Positions 1 through 8,239 of a stretch of DNA of 54,886 nt are shown here, piece by piece (within the stretch, counting starts at the first letter, position 1; each line of letters starts with the position of its first letter). The notes below the pieces were generated by a model. It was not told where the DNA came from. It searched no databases and worked only from the letters and a program-made list of their open reading frames with translations. Origin of the DNA: a virus. A program made the translations under genes and the position numbers. The stretch covers positions 1-54,886 of IMG/VR virus record IMGVR_UViG_3300019776_000172. One strand, 5' to 3'.

Positions 1-26
1 ACCGACAACAGCGGCCGACGTAATGA
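1..26. repeat. Terminal direct repeat, left copy (assembly overlap)
   Basis: These 26 bases are identical to 54861-54886. Together with the fibre reading frame that continues across the junction, they show that the window is a circular or circularly permuted molecule opened inside a gene. It is an overlap of the linear representation and not a biological end. Confidence 0.95.
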
Positions 27-294
27 TGTCGTGCCAGCCGTCCTGCATCTTGAGCATTGTCGTGCCAAGAGAGCCGCCTGAATATGCCCCGAGGTCTAAG
101 CGGCCGGTTGGTGTCGTCGTCCCTACACCGACAGCGCCACTCTTATCCACATTGAACAGAGACGTGCCAGCAAGCTGAAGGTCGATCAGCTTCGATCCCG
201 AGGCCGACGCGCTGTTCGTCACGTTCATCTTGATCGCGGTGAAGACCGTGCCAGCCGCGTTCCAAGTGTCGGTCAGATCGTAAATATAAGACAT
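1..294 (-). CDS. Tail fibre 1, N-terminal part (continues at 54860)
   Basis: This is the first 98 codons of a fibre whose remainder lies at 53913-54860. Position 1 is the last base of codon 98, and base 54860 begins codon 99 in the same frame, giving 413 residues in all. The N-terminus (MSYIYDLTDTWNAAGTVFTA) is followed by a G-V-G-x-T-T-x-P element, the start of the fibre repeats. The ATG at 294 is the first in frame after the preceding gene; the purine run before it (GGGCTTGAGATC) is a modest ribosome site. The start is probable. Confidence 0.85.
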   Translation of the reverse strand, partial: MSYIYDLTDTWNAAGTVFTAIKMNVTNSASASGSKLIDLQLAGTSLFNVDKSGAVGVGTTTPTGRLDLGAYSGGSLGTTMLKMQDGWHDIITSAAVVG

Positions 295-350
295 GATCTC
301 AAGCCCTCATTCTTCCTGCGCGGCGCGTATAGCATGTTTCACAACAGAAA

Positions 351-554
351 TCATGCAGCAGCTGCCTCGATAATATCATTTGCCCGGTCACGAATGAGAT
401 CGTTGAACCGGTCCAGAAGCGGCGTGAATTGCGGTCGACCCGAGGCAAACCCGTCGATCAGGCCCGCCGCGCCGCCCCAGAGGCCCGAGACGTTGCGGTA
501 CAGGCCAGTACCAAGGGCCAAGCCTGAAACGCCACTGTAGAGCCCTTGAGACAT
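351..554 (-). CDS. Small virion-region protein, unknown
   Basis: This 67-residue protein begins three bases after the stop of the 558-893 gene, in the same orientation as the head and fibre genes. It is rich in Gly, Ala and Leu at the N-terminus (residues 1-35) and ends in a helical stretch with an alanine-rich tail (IIEAAAA). No family is recognised. Its place between small head or tail proteins and fibre 1 suggests a minor structural or assembly role, which is inference only. Confidence 0.65.
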   Translation of the reverse strand: MSQGLYSGVSGLALGTGLYRNVSGLWGGAAGLIDGFASGRPQFTPLLDRFNDLIRDRANDIIEAAAA

Positions 555-557
555 ATT

Positions 558-893
558 TTATGCCCTGTTGTCGCCGGACTGGATAATCGTGAGCTTGGCA
601 GATCCAGAGCCGCTGTTCAGCACAAGGCGAACGGCCGCTGGGATGTACGCATAGTTACCCTGACGATTGACCGTCTGGGCGACAAGGTTCGCGTCGGGGT
701 GTGCAAGCCAAACAATCGACCCAGAGGCCGTCGTGAAGGGGTTGTCGAGCGTCTGCTGGATCGTCCAGTTGGCAGTACCCGTCACCGCGACTTGCAGAGA
801 GACGTCAGGGCGTCCGTGAATATCGAGCGGGATCGGGTCAGAACTTTTGGCACCCAAGCTGGCATCGGTCAGTGTAACAACAATTTGCCGCAT
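558..893 (-). CDS. Small beta-rich structural protein, unknown family
   Basis: This 111-residue protein is made largely of alternating hydrophobic and polar residues typical of a beta-sandwich, opening with MRQIVVTLTDASLG. It follows the hairpin at 912-963 and precedes a 67-residue gene. Its ATG at 893 follows AAGGATAACGCAC, a usable ribosome site. Small beta proteins in this position are often head decoration, completion or tail proteins, but no specific family is recognised. Confidence 0.7.
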   Translation of the reverse strand: MRQIVVTLTDASLGAKSSDPIPLDIHGRPDVSLQVAVTGTANWTIQQTLDNPFTTASGSIVWLAHPDANLVAQTVNRQGNYAYIPAAVRLVLNSGSGSAKLTIIQSGDNRA

Positions 894-911
894 GTGCGTT
901 ATCCTTGAAAA

Positions 912-963
912 CTAGAGACCACCTTCCGACCGGGTAACTCCCAATCCAGCCAGTGGCCTCTAG
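912..963 (-). terminator. Long hairpin between structural genes
   Basis: In minus-strand RNA, 11 bases (CTAGAGGCCAC) pair fully, with one G-U, with GTGGTCTCTAG across a 30-base interior, and TTTTC follows. It lies in the 76-base gap between the 970-1671 and 558-893 genes. It resembles a leaky intrinsic terminator or an RNA processing site that would step down expression after the capsid genes. Confidence 0.5.
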
Positions 964-969
964 CTTATA

Positions 970-1671
970 TCAGCGTTCCTTCGCGACGTAAACGTAGTCA
1001 ACCGTCATCGTCTTAGCCGCAGCCTCACCGTTCTGGAGAGCAAAGCTCACCGTGCAGGTGGTGTCGGGCAGGAAAGCCGACGAGCCGTCGAGCGAACCGA
1101 GGACGCTGTTGTTGACTTCGTAGTACACCCGAGACTGGCCGTCATAGTAGAAACCCAGCTCGACAAACGTGTCGTCGGTCAGGGTCGTTACAGCGGCAGC
1201 CGAGGTCGAGCCAGTCGTCGCGTTCTTCCGGCAGATAACGTCGACAGTGCGAGCGCCATCAGCCTTGAGGAAGTACACACCGTCCGTCACGTCCAGCGGG
1301 GTGACGTCAACGACCTGAAGGCCGAAGACCATGTCCGACTGGGTCGCGTCCGAGATCTTGAAGCGGCAGCGGAAGAACAGCTTCTTGCCGGACGTGAACG
1401 TCCAAGCAGCAGGCGTCTTCTGGAGCGCAACGAGATCGTCGTCAGCGGCAGAGTTGGTCAGCAGCAGGAGGCCACCGTCGCCAGCCGTGAGAGCCTGAGT
1501 GGCCCCGGCCTGCGTTTCAGTGACGACCCAGTCACCAGCCGTGTAGGTGTCGAAGTCGTTGAAGTACTCGTGGAACAGCGTCGGATCGGGCTGAACCATG
1601 TCCGAAAACAGGTCAGTCTCACTGACGTTGGTCACACCGAACTGGAAGCGAGTGTTCGAAATGTTACCCAT
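970..1671 (-). CDS. ConA-like lectin-fold structural protein
   Basis: This 233-residue protein lies directly downstream of the major capsid protein. The middle and C-terminal parts (about 75-230) read like a concanavalin/laminin-G type jelly roll: FRCRFKISDATQSDMVFGLQ, then VELGFYYDGQSRVYYEVNNS, then a final DYVYVAKER strand. Such domains decorate phage heads or bind host glycans. The ATG at 1671 follows AAGGAGGAAACCC, a strong ribosome site, which suggests abundant translation in line with a virion protein. The exact role, head decoration or fibre, cannot be decided from sequence. Confidence 0.7.
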   Translation of the reverse strand: MGNISNTRFQFGVTNVSETDLFSDMVQPDPTLFHEYFNDFDTYTAGDWVVTETQAGATQALTAGDGGLLLLTNSAADDDLVALQKTPAAWTFTSGKKLFFRCRFKISDATQSDMVFGLQVVDVTPLDVTDGVYFLKADGARTVDVICRKNATTGSTSAAAVTTLTDDTFVELGFYYDGQSRVYYEVNNSVLGSLDGSSAFLPDTTCTVSFALQNGEAAAKTMTVDYVYVAKER

Positions 1672-1695
1672 GGGTTTCCTCCTTTAAGGAAGACG

Positions 1696-1719
1696 GGGGA
1701 GGAGCGCGAACCCCTCCCC
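1696..1719 (-). terminator. Attenuator-like hairpin after the capsid gene
   Basis: In minus-strand RNA, GGGGAGG pairs with CCTCCCC across a 10-base loop, seven bases past the major capsid stop codon, and CGTCTTCCTT follows. The U-run is poor, so partial termination or mRNA 3'-end protection of the capsid message is more likely than full termination. Confidence 0.5.
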
Positions 1720-1726
1720 AGCCTGA

Positions 1727-2641
1727 TTAGATGCCCGGGGTGCCGTACACGCCACGCGGGTCAGTCCAGCCGAACGCATAACGCTCGGTGGCCTTGTACC
1801 GCATGCTGTCGGTTTCGAAGTCACCTTCCATCGACTTTTCAAGGCCGCGACGCATCGCGAGCTTGAGACCTTCCGGAGCGTCCGTCTGGACCCACCATGC
1901 GGTCGTCGAGGTGATACGAGACAGGTTGGCCTGACCGTCATCCAGAAGGCCCATCGACTTCACTGGATTGATGTCATTGTTCGCCGTGCCTGCACGCAGA
2001 GCCGACTTGAGCAGAACCTCAGCTTGGAAGACGTTCGACGGACCCGTCACGATCTTCTTCGGCGTCAGACGGATGCGCTTGCCGTTGTTGTCAACAGCGT
2101 TGCGGATCTGAATGAGGAGCTGCTCGAGCGAGGTCTGCGACAGGTTCGCTGCCGTGGACAGCTTGTTCGAGAAGGTGCCGGTGGCAATCGGGTGATCCGT
2201 TGCAACCAGTTCCTTGCCGTCACCACCCGCATACGATGCGTTAAACGCACGGTTGAGGATGTTGGCACCAAGGGTTTCCTTGGTCTCGATCAGAGACTGA
2301 GCGAGGTGACGCGCATAGGTCTGACCGATGCGGATGTGATCACCATCTTCAACAAGAACCTTGGTCAGGGCGAATGCCAGACCGTAGACCTTGTAGACGT
2401 AGCGCTGAATGAACAGCACGCCGCCCGACTGATAGGTGACCGGCATGCCATCGGGCAGTTCCGGTGCAGCACCGAAGCCGTACAGGACAGGCTCTTCATG
2501 GTAGTTCCGGGGAATACCCTTGAACTCCTTGAAAACCTGCGCCCATTCGTCTGCGCGCTGGTCATAAATGCCGTTGAACTCTTCGTTCAGGATCGGCTCA
2601 ACGATGGACCGAAAGTCGGTAGAACGCATTGGCGTAGCCAT
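1727..2641 (-). CDS. Major capsid protein (HK97 fold expected)
   Basis: This 304-residue protein sits after portal, scaffold and a small head protein, the normal place of the major head subunit. The family resemblance is to Mu gpT-like/HK97-fold head proteins. The sequence opens MRSTDFRSIVEPILNEEFNG. A long helix follows (HLAQSLIETKETLGANILNR, about 121-140), then the substrate-like loop and SMRYKATERYAFGWTDPRGV near the end, resembling the terminal P-domain strand. It starts at the ATG at 2641 after AAGGAGGGCTTGAACA. No separate protease is seen, so head maturation probably works through scaffold exit without a dedicated protease (inference). Confidence 0.88.
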   Translation of the reverse strand: MATPMRSTDFRSIVEPILNEEFNGIYDQRADEWAQVFKEFKGIPRNYHEEPVLYGFGAAPELPDGMPVTYQSGGVLFIQRYVYKVYGLAFALTKVLVEDGDHIRIGQTYARHLAQSLIETKETLGANILNRAFNASYAGGDGKELVATDHPIATGTFSNKLSTAANLSQTSLEQLLIQIRNAVDNNGKRIRLTPKKIVTGPSNVFQAEVLLKSALRAGTANNDINPVKSMGLLDDGQANLSRITSTTAWWVQTDAPEGLKLAMRRGLEKSMEGDFETDSMRYKATERYAFGWTDPRGVYGTPGI

Positions 2642-2655
2642 TGTTCAAGCCCTCC

Positions 2656-3225
2656 TTAGTAAGCAGCCACATCAGCGACGTTCTGATGTTCGCTGATCTG
2701 GACTTGGCAAATCACATAGGTGTCACCGAACGCATTGTCCGGGCCCGGCGTGATGCCGATGAGACGAAGACCAGCGTTGCTGGCGGCGGTTGAGACACCC
2801 AACATCTGCGTCGAGAGACCCGTGACGGTCGAACCCGAAGCAGCGGTGAAGTCGTACTGCTTGCCGATGTCGGTTACGGCAATCGCAGCATCGCTCTGGA
2901 TTTCGTAAACGATAGTCGGGTCAAGCGTGACGTAAGCCACAATGTCAGTAGCCGAAGTGGAAGCGGTCCACTTGTTGCTGACACGACGGCGGCCGTCACT
3001 GTCGGTGAACTCGACGCCCATGAAGGTGCCGATGAAGCGTTCACCAACGGCAGCAGCAGCGATTGTCCCTTCGCCCGTCGAAGACGGAACGATACGGACA
3101 GGCTGGAACTGAAGGATGTTGGAGCCATAGCCCGAGTTAATCGAGTAGGCGGTGGGACGGATCACACCACTTGGCGAATAAGCCGGGCGAAGTCCAAACG
3201 GCTGTGAAACAGAAGACATAGCCAT
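2656..3225 (-). CDS. Head-associated structural protein
   Basis: This 189-residue protein lies between the scaffold-side genes and the major capsid protein. It has a Ser/Thr/Gly-rich, mostly beta composition with no signal peptide. Its N-terminus (MAMSSVSQPFGLRPAYSPSG) and C-terminus (QVQISEHQNVADVAAY) resemble small proteins encoded just before the major capsid gene in marine and freshwater podophages. A decoration or cement protein is the most likely role. The ATG at 3225 follows GAGGTAA. Confidence 0.65.
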   Translation of the reverse strand: MAMSSVSQPFGLRPAYSPSGVIRPTAYSINSGYGSNILQFQPVRIVPSSTGEGTIAAAAVGERFIGTFMGVEFTDSDGRRRVSNKWTASTSATDIVAYVTLDPTIVYEIQSDAAIAVTDIGKQYDFTAASGSTVTGLSTQMLGVSTAASNAGLRLIGITPGPDNAFGDTYVICQVQISEHQNVADVAAY

Positions 3226-3254
3226 TTACCTCGTTAAGAGTTGCGGTATCCCGC

Positions 3255-3806
3255 TCACCACATCTGTGGAGCGCGGGGGTTATATTCACGCATCTCTGAT
3301 AAACCGTCACCCTCGTACATAGTGCTTCCGGCTCGCTCTGCCTGTTCACGGATACTATCCGCAACCTCGGCAAGCTTGTCTTCCTCGCGAAGAGGTGCAT
3401 CATGGTGAGCTTCCTGCATGAACTTCCGATAGAGGCTCATGGGCAGCTTAAACGCAAGCATCTCGTTCACCCCAATAAAACCAGCCCATTCGCCAGTCTT
3501 GATTGAGGCATATTCCATCCCCGGGATCTCTTCCGGCCGCACAGGCTCGTAACCGAGCTGCATGCGACGATGGATAGGATCACGCGGATTTTGCGTGGTC
3601 AGCCAGCACATATGATAGCCCGGGACTTCCGGCAAATCAGGTAGTGCGTCGTTAAAGAGTTGGTTCCGGAACATCTCAAGCCGGTCGTCTTCGCTCACTT
3701 CACGGTTCTCAGTGACCTGCCGATCCTGAGACCGGCGGGTTTCGCGCCGACCTACAATGTCAAGTTCCGTCTTCTTCAGGCGTTCATCATCAGTGCTATT
3801 CGTCAT
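3255..3806 (-). CDS. Conserved head-region protein, function unknown
   Basis: This 183-residue protein has a charged, probably helical N-terminus (residues 1-50, rich in Arg, Glu and Asp). A folded part follows, with the stretches PEVPGYHMCWLTTQNPRDPI and GWEPV-like LGYEPVRPEEIPGMEYASIK, then a helix (PMSLYRKFMQEAHHDAPLRE). It sits between scaffold and head protein genes. The proline/tryptophan-rich centre recalls small conserved head genes of podophages that follow the scaffold gene, but no functional name can be supported. Confidence 0.65.
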   Translation of the reverse strand: MTNSTDDERLKKTELDIVGRRETRRSQDRQVTENREVSEDDRLEMFRNQLFNDALPDLPEVPGYHMCWLTTQNPRDPIHRRMQLGYEPVRPEEIPGMEYASIKTGEWAGFIGVNEMLAFKLPMSLYRKFMQEAHHDAPLREEDKLAEVADSIREQAERAGSTMYEGDGLSEMREYNPRAPQMW

Positions 3807-3823
3807 GTTGTCTCACTCCTTAA

Positions 3824-4756
3824 TCAGCGAGCCGAACCGGTGTCATAAGCCTGATACGCCTTCAGATAGCGTTGGCGGAGCACAGGGTCATCCCATACTC
3901 CAGCCTCAATCATAGCTTGTTTCCGCTCGGGTGTCACGAAGATTTCTTTTTTGGTGCTTGGCGGCGCATGTTCGCGTGTTGCCCCAGTGGGCGGCGACTT
4001 GCGACGCGGCTTTGGCTTAGGTTCGCCTCCGCCTCCGATTGCCTCAGAGACACGCTCCGTCAGCTCTTCCCAATACTCGCGAGATGTGGGGTCATACCCC
4101 TCACGCGCAAGCTCGTTGTCAATTGCCTTAGTCAGGGCGCTGTCACGGTCGCGACCTTGTGGGTCGTACCATGGGTTCGCATCCATCCACTGCTTGGCAT
4201 AATTGACGACAGTCGGGTCAACCTGCGGCTGCGATGCCTGCTGACGCGCCTGCTCAAACTGCTGCTTGGCAGCTTGAAGCTGTTGCGCCTGTGCAATTGC
4301 AGCATCGCGGATGCGCATGGCCGCGACCACGTCATCCCCGTTGCCTGCCTCAGTGGCCTTGGCAATCACATGCTCTGCCTGCTGCACCTCGTTCACAGCC
4401 TGCGCCAGACGCTGTTCGAGCGTTTGGGCATTGCTGTTGGCGGTGTGCGTTTCGATGGCAGAGACGCGGCGCATCAAGTCAGCGTTTAGCTTCCGGAGCA
4501 TTTCCAGCTCACGCTGGGCATTCTCCTTGGCACGCTTCTGCACCTCACGCCGCTTTTGACGGCGCTTCTGGTTCTTCGACACCTCTTCGTCGTGGTCGTC
4601 GTCGCTTTCGGCAAGACGCTCGTCCTCACCGTCATCGTCATCGTCGTCCTCGGGCTCGTCAGCCTGCGGCTCTTCAGCAGCGGGCTCCTCCTCCGGTGGC
4701 GTCTCGACGGGGATCAGCTCGTCGTCGTCTTCAGTCAGTTGGTTCTGGTCACTCAT
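3824..4756 (-). CDS. Scaffolding protein
   Basis: This 310-residue protein has the composition of a phage scaffold. The first 55 residues are an extreme Asp/Glu run, followed by a basic patch (KNQKRRQKRREVQKR, about 60-75). A long Gln/Ala/Glu coiled coil runs from about 75 to 170, and the C-terminal part is Pro/Lys-rich, a typical capsid-binding tail. It is encoded between portal-side genes and head proteins, the canonical scaffold position. It would direct capsid assembly and leave the procapsid before packaging. Assignment is by composition and synteny, not by a signature motif. Confidence 0.75.
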   Translation of the reverse strand: MSDQNQLTEDDDELIPVETPPEEEPAAEEPQADEPEDDDDDDGEDERLAESDDDHDEEVSKNQKRRQKRREVQKRAKENAQRELEMLRKLNADLMRRVSAIETHTANSNAQTLEQRLAQAVNEVQQAEHVIAKATEAGNGDDVVAAMRIRDAAIAQAQQLQAAKQQFEQARQQASQPQVDPTVVNYAKQWMDANPWYDPQGRDRDSALTKAIDNELAREGYDPTSREYWEELTERVSEAIGGGGEPKPKPRRKSPPTGATREHAPPSTKKEIFVTPERKQAMIEAGVWDDPVLRQRYLKAYQAYDTGSAR

Positions 4757-4784
4757 AACCGGCTCCGTTTCCTAGCCTTATCGA

Positions 4785-5213
4785 TCAGATGAACGCCTTG
4801 ATGGCGAGCGGGTCGCCCGTCACCTTGCCGATCAGATCGAGGTCGTTGAAAATGACGACAAGAGCTTCGTCTTGGCCGTCAGCGGTTTTGACAGTCCAGC
4901 GATCCCCACCGTACTTGGGCACCCGGACATAGTCGCCCGGCTGGCACCATGAGCCCTCAGGCCATGGATCTCCCGTTGTACGGTTGCGGAAAGCAAGTTC
5001 GCCCACCCCGATCACCTTGGCGATCTGAGTGTTCCACGCATCTGTCTCGCGTGTCTCCGAGGTCAGGATGATCCCGCCCTTGGTCTTCTGCTTTGGTGTC
5101 CTGATTTGACACAGGACACGGCTGCCGAATGGCACGATACCCGGATCGCAAGGCGGAAATGCCTCGTCCGTGTTGGCGTACCCAAACTCAACCTTGTTTC
5201 CAAGTTCCTGCAT
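4785..5213 (-). CDS. GroES-like co-chaperonin (Cpn10 domain)
   Basis: This 142-residue protein holds a Cpn10-like core. IVPFGSRVLCQI is the first strand. It is followed by KTKGGIILTSETRE (the mobile-loop region that binds GroEL), then a glycine turn (AKVIGVGE) and GDYVRVPKYGG, matching the Cpn10 pattern of V-x-V-G-D-x-V-x-x-x-Y-G-G. It would pair with host GroEL to fold a phage protein, most likely the capsid subunit. The gene lies between scaffold and portal. The start at 5213 (MQELGN) follows GAAAGGAGCACAC; the longer frame upstream lacks such a site. Confidence 0.8.
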   Translation of the reverse strand: MQELGNKVEFGYANTDEAFPPCDPGIVPFGSRVLCQIRTPKQKTKGGIILTSETRETDAWNTQIAKVIGVGELAFRNRTTGDPWPEGSWCQPGDYVRVPKYGGDRWTVKTADGQDEALVVIFNDLDLIGKVTGDPLAIKAFI

Positions 5214-5232
5214 GTGTGCTCCTTTCGCAGGG

Positions 5233-5427
5233 TTAGAGGTTGAAGTCTTTGCGCTCCCTTTCGGCCACAAGGTCGATCAGGGTTCGCTTGGCATGTTCGA
5301 GGCCCGCGTACATGCCGACGGCCTTCCCATAGGCGAATGCATCGCCCGAGGAGGGCTGCGCCAACGCTTCATGAGCAATACGGGCTTGCTCTGTCTCCAA
5401 GCGCTGGAGCAGGGTCTCTATCCTCAT
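5233..5427 (-). CDS. Small helical protein, unknown
   Basis: This 64-residue protein is mostly helical (MRIETLLQRLETEQARIAHE, later KRTLIDLVAERERKDF). Its ATG overlaps the stop of the 46-residue gene upstream by four bases (ATGA), indicating translational coupling. It belongs to a set of four very small genes between portal and co-chaperonin. Minor head or assembly factor is a guess from position only. Confidence 0.65.
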   Translation of the reverse strand: MRIETLLQRLETEQARIAHEALAQPSSGDAFAYGKAVGMYAGLEHAKRTLIDLVAERERKDFNL

Positions 5428-5564
5428 GCCGGGGTCTTTTTACCGCCCGACACTTCGACTTTCGGATGCATACCCATCTTCATGAGCTTGTGCATGTTTG
5501 TGTTCTCGGCGTTGATCGGGCCAGTTGCCTTACCCTTCAGCGCGGCGTCGTTCTTCTTCGCCAT
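5424..5564 (-). CDS. Small basic protein, unknown
   Basis: This 46-residue, Lys/Met-rich protein starts MAKKNDAALKGKATGPINAE and ends with VSGGKKTPA. The start at 5564 follows AGAAGAAGGACTGACCAC; the longer upstream frame has no support. Basic and soluble, it lies just downstream of a second Lys/Ala-rich mini-protein. It may be a DNA- or RNA-binding virion component, but no family is recognised. Confidence 0.6.
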   Translation of the reverse strand: MAKKNDAALKGKATGPINAENTNMHKLMKMGMHPKVEVSGGKKTPA

Positions 5565-5568
5565 GTGG

Positions 5569-5682
5569 TCAGTCCTTCTTCTGGCCCATAGCCAGCAGGC
5601 GCGCACGCTCGCTGGTGTCAGGGGCGGCTTTCGCCTTTGCAGCGACCGGCTGCTCGGTCTTGGTGGCAGGCTTCTTTGCCAT
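5569..5682 (-). CDS. Mini-protein, Lys/Ala-rich
   Basis: This 37-residue frame encodes MAKKPATKTEQPVAAKAKAA followed by a short helix ending MGQKKD. It has a strong ribosome site (AAGGAGGACAGC) five bases after the portal stop region, and a stop just before the next gene. Its composition is like the disordered basic tails of nucleic-acid binding proteins. It is real by spacing and ribosome site; the function is unknown. Confidence 0.6.
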   Translation of the reverse strand: MAKKPATKTEQPVAAKAKAAPDTSERARLLAMGQKKD

Positions 5683-5692
5683 GCTGTCCTCC

Positions 5693-8239
5693 TTACGGGT
5701 TGGGGTTTATCCCGGTGCCCGTGGACACCGCGATCTTCTCGCCCGACGCAATCTCAGCCGCAGCGAGCTGCATGGCGGTCATGTTGTCATCGGTGTTCAT
5801 CGTCATGCGCGCCTGAAGCTCGGCAGCCTTGCGAGCGTCTTCGGCCTGCTGGCGTTGCTGCTCGATCTGGATGCGGGCCTGAAGCTCCGCCATGTCGATC
5901 TGGTTATTCTGCTGCTCCTGCATGGCATCGACCTGCATGCGCTGGTTCTCGATTTGCATCTGAGCCTGAGCCTTCTGCGCCTCCATCGCCATTTCCTGCT
6001 GGGCACGCTGCATGTCAGCCTGCATCTTCTGCTGCTCAAGAGCGACGCGCGGATCTTGAACGGGCTGAGGTGCAAACTGCTGCATGACCTGCTGCGCCTG
6101 CTGGACAACCTGAGGCAGCTCGGAGAAGATCTCGCCACCGCGCATAACAACAGCCGAGGCGGCCTCTGCCAACATCTGGTCGAGCGCCTTGCGGCCCTCA
6201 ACGTCCTTGCCCATTTCCTTCATGATGTCGCCCAGATCCTCGCCGCCCATGGCCTCGTTGGACATGTCGAACACGGAGGACGCATACCACAGGGTGACGT
6301 GCTCCTTGATGTGGTTCAGCATGACAGGGAGGTACGCAGGCGCGATCATCGGGTTCATGCCGAAGGTCGGGCTCATCATGTACGCAAGGTGCGTCTTGAG
6401 GTGCGCGATGTGGTCCTGCTCAGGGAAGGCAGTAACCGGCCGACCGAGCGTCGCGGCCACGTTCTCGTTGACGGCGTTCTGCTCCTTGGGCTCCATCGGA
6501 GGAAGCAGTAGCTCCTTCGGGTTCGGAACCTTCAACGTCTCAAGGATGCGCTCCTCGACCTTGCGCACGTCATAGAGCTGCGGCAGCGCCTGTGCCCTCT
6601 GGGCGACGGCCTGAACCTGAGCGAAGCGTTGCGCCTCGGAGAAGATGTTCGGATCAGAGACCGGGACAACGTCAAGCGGGCCCTCGAAGTCACGGCGCGT
6701 TGCCAGCTCTTCGCCAGCCTCAAACTCAAGGCGCTCGTCGTCGAGGTACATGCCGTTGAGGCGGTGCAAGATCCGGAGCATGCGGCCCATGGCATCATGC
6801 AGGCGGGCGTGGATGGAGGAGAAGACCACCATACCCTGCTCGATCTTGGCGAGCGTCGTGCCAACGGGTGCGTTCGGGTTGCCGTCGGCGATGTCTTCCA
6901 TGGCCGTGCGGACAACACCCTTGCCTGCCTCGACCAAGAAGCCAAGCAGGCTGAAGAGGACGGGGCTCGGCGGGTTGTACGGAAGCGGCATCGCCAGCTT
7001 GCGCACGTCATCGACGTTGAGGCCACCCTCGATCTCGATGGTCTGCGTCGGCTGGATGGACAGGGACTGACCACCGGCCGTGCCGCCCTTGAGCTTCAGC
7101 ATGGTCTGGCTGTTGTTGATGTGTGCGCTGTCGAGCAGGGCGCGCAGTGCGCCTGTGGCTGCACCGGACAGGCCACCGATCATGTGCGGCAGGCCAATGG
7201 GATACGCACCGCGCCACGGGATGAAGGGAAACTCTACGAACCACTGGAGTTCTTCCTTGTGCTCGTCTTCCTCATCCCAGTTGCGATAGATCGAGAGCAC
7301 CTTGCCCGAGGGCTTGTCGATGCTGATGATGTACGGCGCTGCGCCATCGCCTTCCACGTCAGCAATTGCATAGATCTCATAGACAATGCGCAGGCCGTCT
7401 TCATTAAAGCTTGTCTGTTCGCGCCCTTCGATGCGGTCATTCGACTTGGCGGCGACCGACATCTCCGGCTCCATCCCGGCCGGGGCCAGATCGATGTCGC
7501 GATACATGCCGTTCTTGACGCGGTTCTCGTAATCGAGCTGCGTCAGGTACTGCACATGCGTCTTGCGCTGCGACGTGTAGAAGTTCGTCGCGGCAAAGGG
7601 CAGGTACATGTCGTCAATGGCGGTGAACAGGAAGTTCGGCCGGTTCTTGGCTTCATCCCAGCCAAGCTTCAGATACTGCGCACCACCCAAGGGCACCTGC
7701 GTCATGAGCTGTTCAAGCTCTGCGCGGACCTCAGGGCACTGCACCGTCATCTGCCAGTTGAGCAGCTCGGTCTTGCGCCGCGCCTTCTCCAGCTTCTTCT
7801 CGGTCGGCTTGCCGGGCACAAAGTCCTTGGCCGGGCCGTTGGGCGGGAAGATCTCTTTCATGGCGCGGGCAGCAAAGTCCACGCAGGCCTCGGTCAGAAG
7901 GGGATGGACAACCTTAGACGCGCCTTCGAAGTCAGCGCCACCGGGAGCGTCATCGCCCAGACCAGTGCGGCGCAGACCTTCGTCATACTGCTCGTCGCGT
8001 TTCTTGCGGGCGTCCTTGTCCTTCGAGATCAGGTCGAGGAAGCGTGACGACAGGCGATTAAGCTCGGGCTCGGAGATCACACCATCGGCGAGGTTCTCAT
8101 AGAAGTCGCTCTCGCCAGCCTTGGGATCATCCTCATCGATGCGGACAATCGCGCCACCATCCTCGGTGTCTTCGACATCCGGATCTTCACCGGGCAGCTC
8201 GATCAGCTCGCCGTATTCCTGCTGGTCGTCGTCTTCCAT
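5693..8239 (-). CDS. Portal protein
   Basis: At 848 residues this is the largest virion gene. It sits one mini-gene after the terminase block, where the portal vertex protein belongs. The first 40 residues are acidic. The core includes FEGASKVVHPLLTEACVDFA, VPLGGAQYLKLGWDEAKN and DDMYLPFAATNFYTSQRKTH, resembling the large portals of P22-type and marine podophages. The last 150 residues are a Gln/Met/Ala-rich coiled coil (for example QQKMQADMQRAQQEMAMEAQ), like the P22 portal barrel. It forms the dodecameric ring for terminase docking and DNA passage. Its ATG overlaps the stop of the 58-residue gene upstream by one base. Confidence 0.88.
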   Translation of the reverse strand: MEDDDQQEYGELIELPGEDPDVEDTEDGGAIVRIDEDDPKAGESDFYENLADGVISEPELNRLSSRFLDLISKDKDARKKRDEQYDEGLRRTGLGDDAPGGADFEGASKVVHPLLTEACVDFAARAMKEIFPPNGPAKDFVPGKPTEKKLEKARRKTELLNWQMTVQCPEVRAELEQLMTQVPLGGAQYLKLGWDEAKNRPNFLFTAIDDMYLPFAATNFYTSQRKTHVQYLTQLDYENRVKNGMYRDIDLAPAGMEPEMSVAAKSNDRIEGREQTSFNEDGLRIVYEIYAIADVEGDGAAPYIISIDKPSGKVLSIYRNWDEEDEHKEELQWFVEFPFIPWRGAYPIGLPHMIGGLSGAATGALRALLDSAHINNSQTMLKLKGGTAGGQSLSIQPTQTIEIEGGLNVDDVRKLAMPLPYNPPSPVLFSLLGFLVEAGKGVVRTAMEDIADGNPNAPVGTTLAKIEQGMVVFSSIHARLHDAMGRMLRILHRLNGMYLDDERLEFEAGEELATRRDFEGPLDVVPVSDPNIFSEAQRFAQVQAVAQRAQALPQLYDVRKVEERILETLKVPNPKELLLPPMEPKEQNAVNENVAATLGRPVTAFPEQDHIAHLKTHLAYMMSPTFGMNPMIAPAYLPVMLNHIKEHVTLWYASSVFDMSNEAMGGEDLGDIMKEMGKDVEGRKALDQMLAEAASAVVMRGGEIFSELPQVVQQAQQVMQQFAPQPVQDPRVALEQQKMQADMQRAQQEMAMEAQKAQAQMQIENQRMQVDAMQEQQNNQIDMAELQARIQIEQQRQQAEDARKAAELQARMTMNTDDNMTAMQLAAAEIASGEKIAVSTGTGINPNP

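Noticed and set aside
1-26. Terminal repeat as a biological genome end
   Set aside because: At 26 bases and inside a fibre gene, it is best explained as assembly overlap of a circular or permuted genome.
5170-6087. Plus-strand frame of 305 codons
   Set aside because: It crosses the starts and stops of several real minus-strand genes with good ribosome sites and has a shadow-type composition.
6629-8047. Plus-strand open frame of 472 codons
   Set aside because: It is opposite the portal gene and shows the Arg/Leu/His-rich shadow composition; the portal frame is clearly the coding one.
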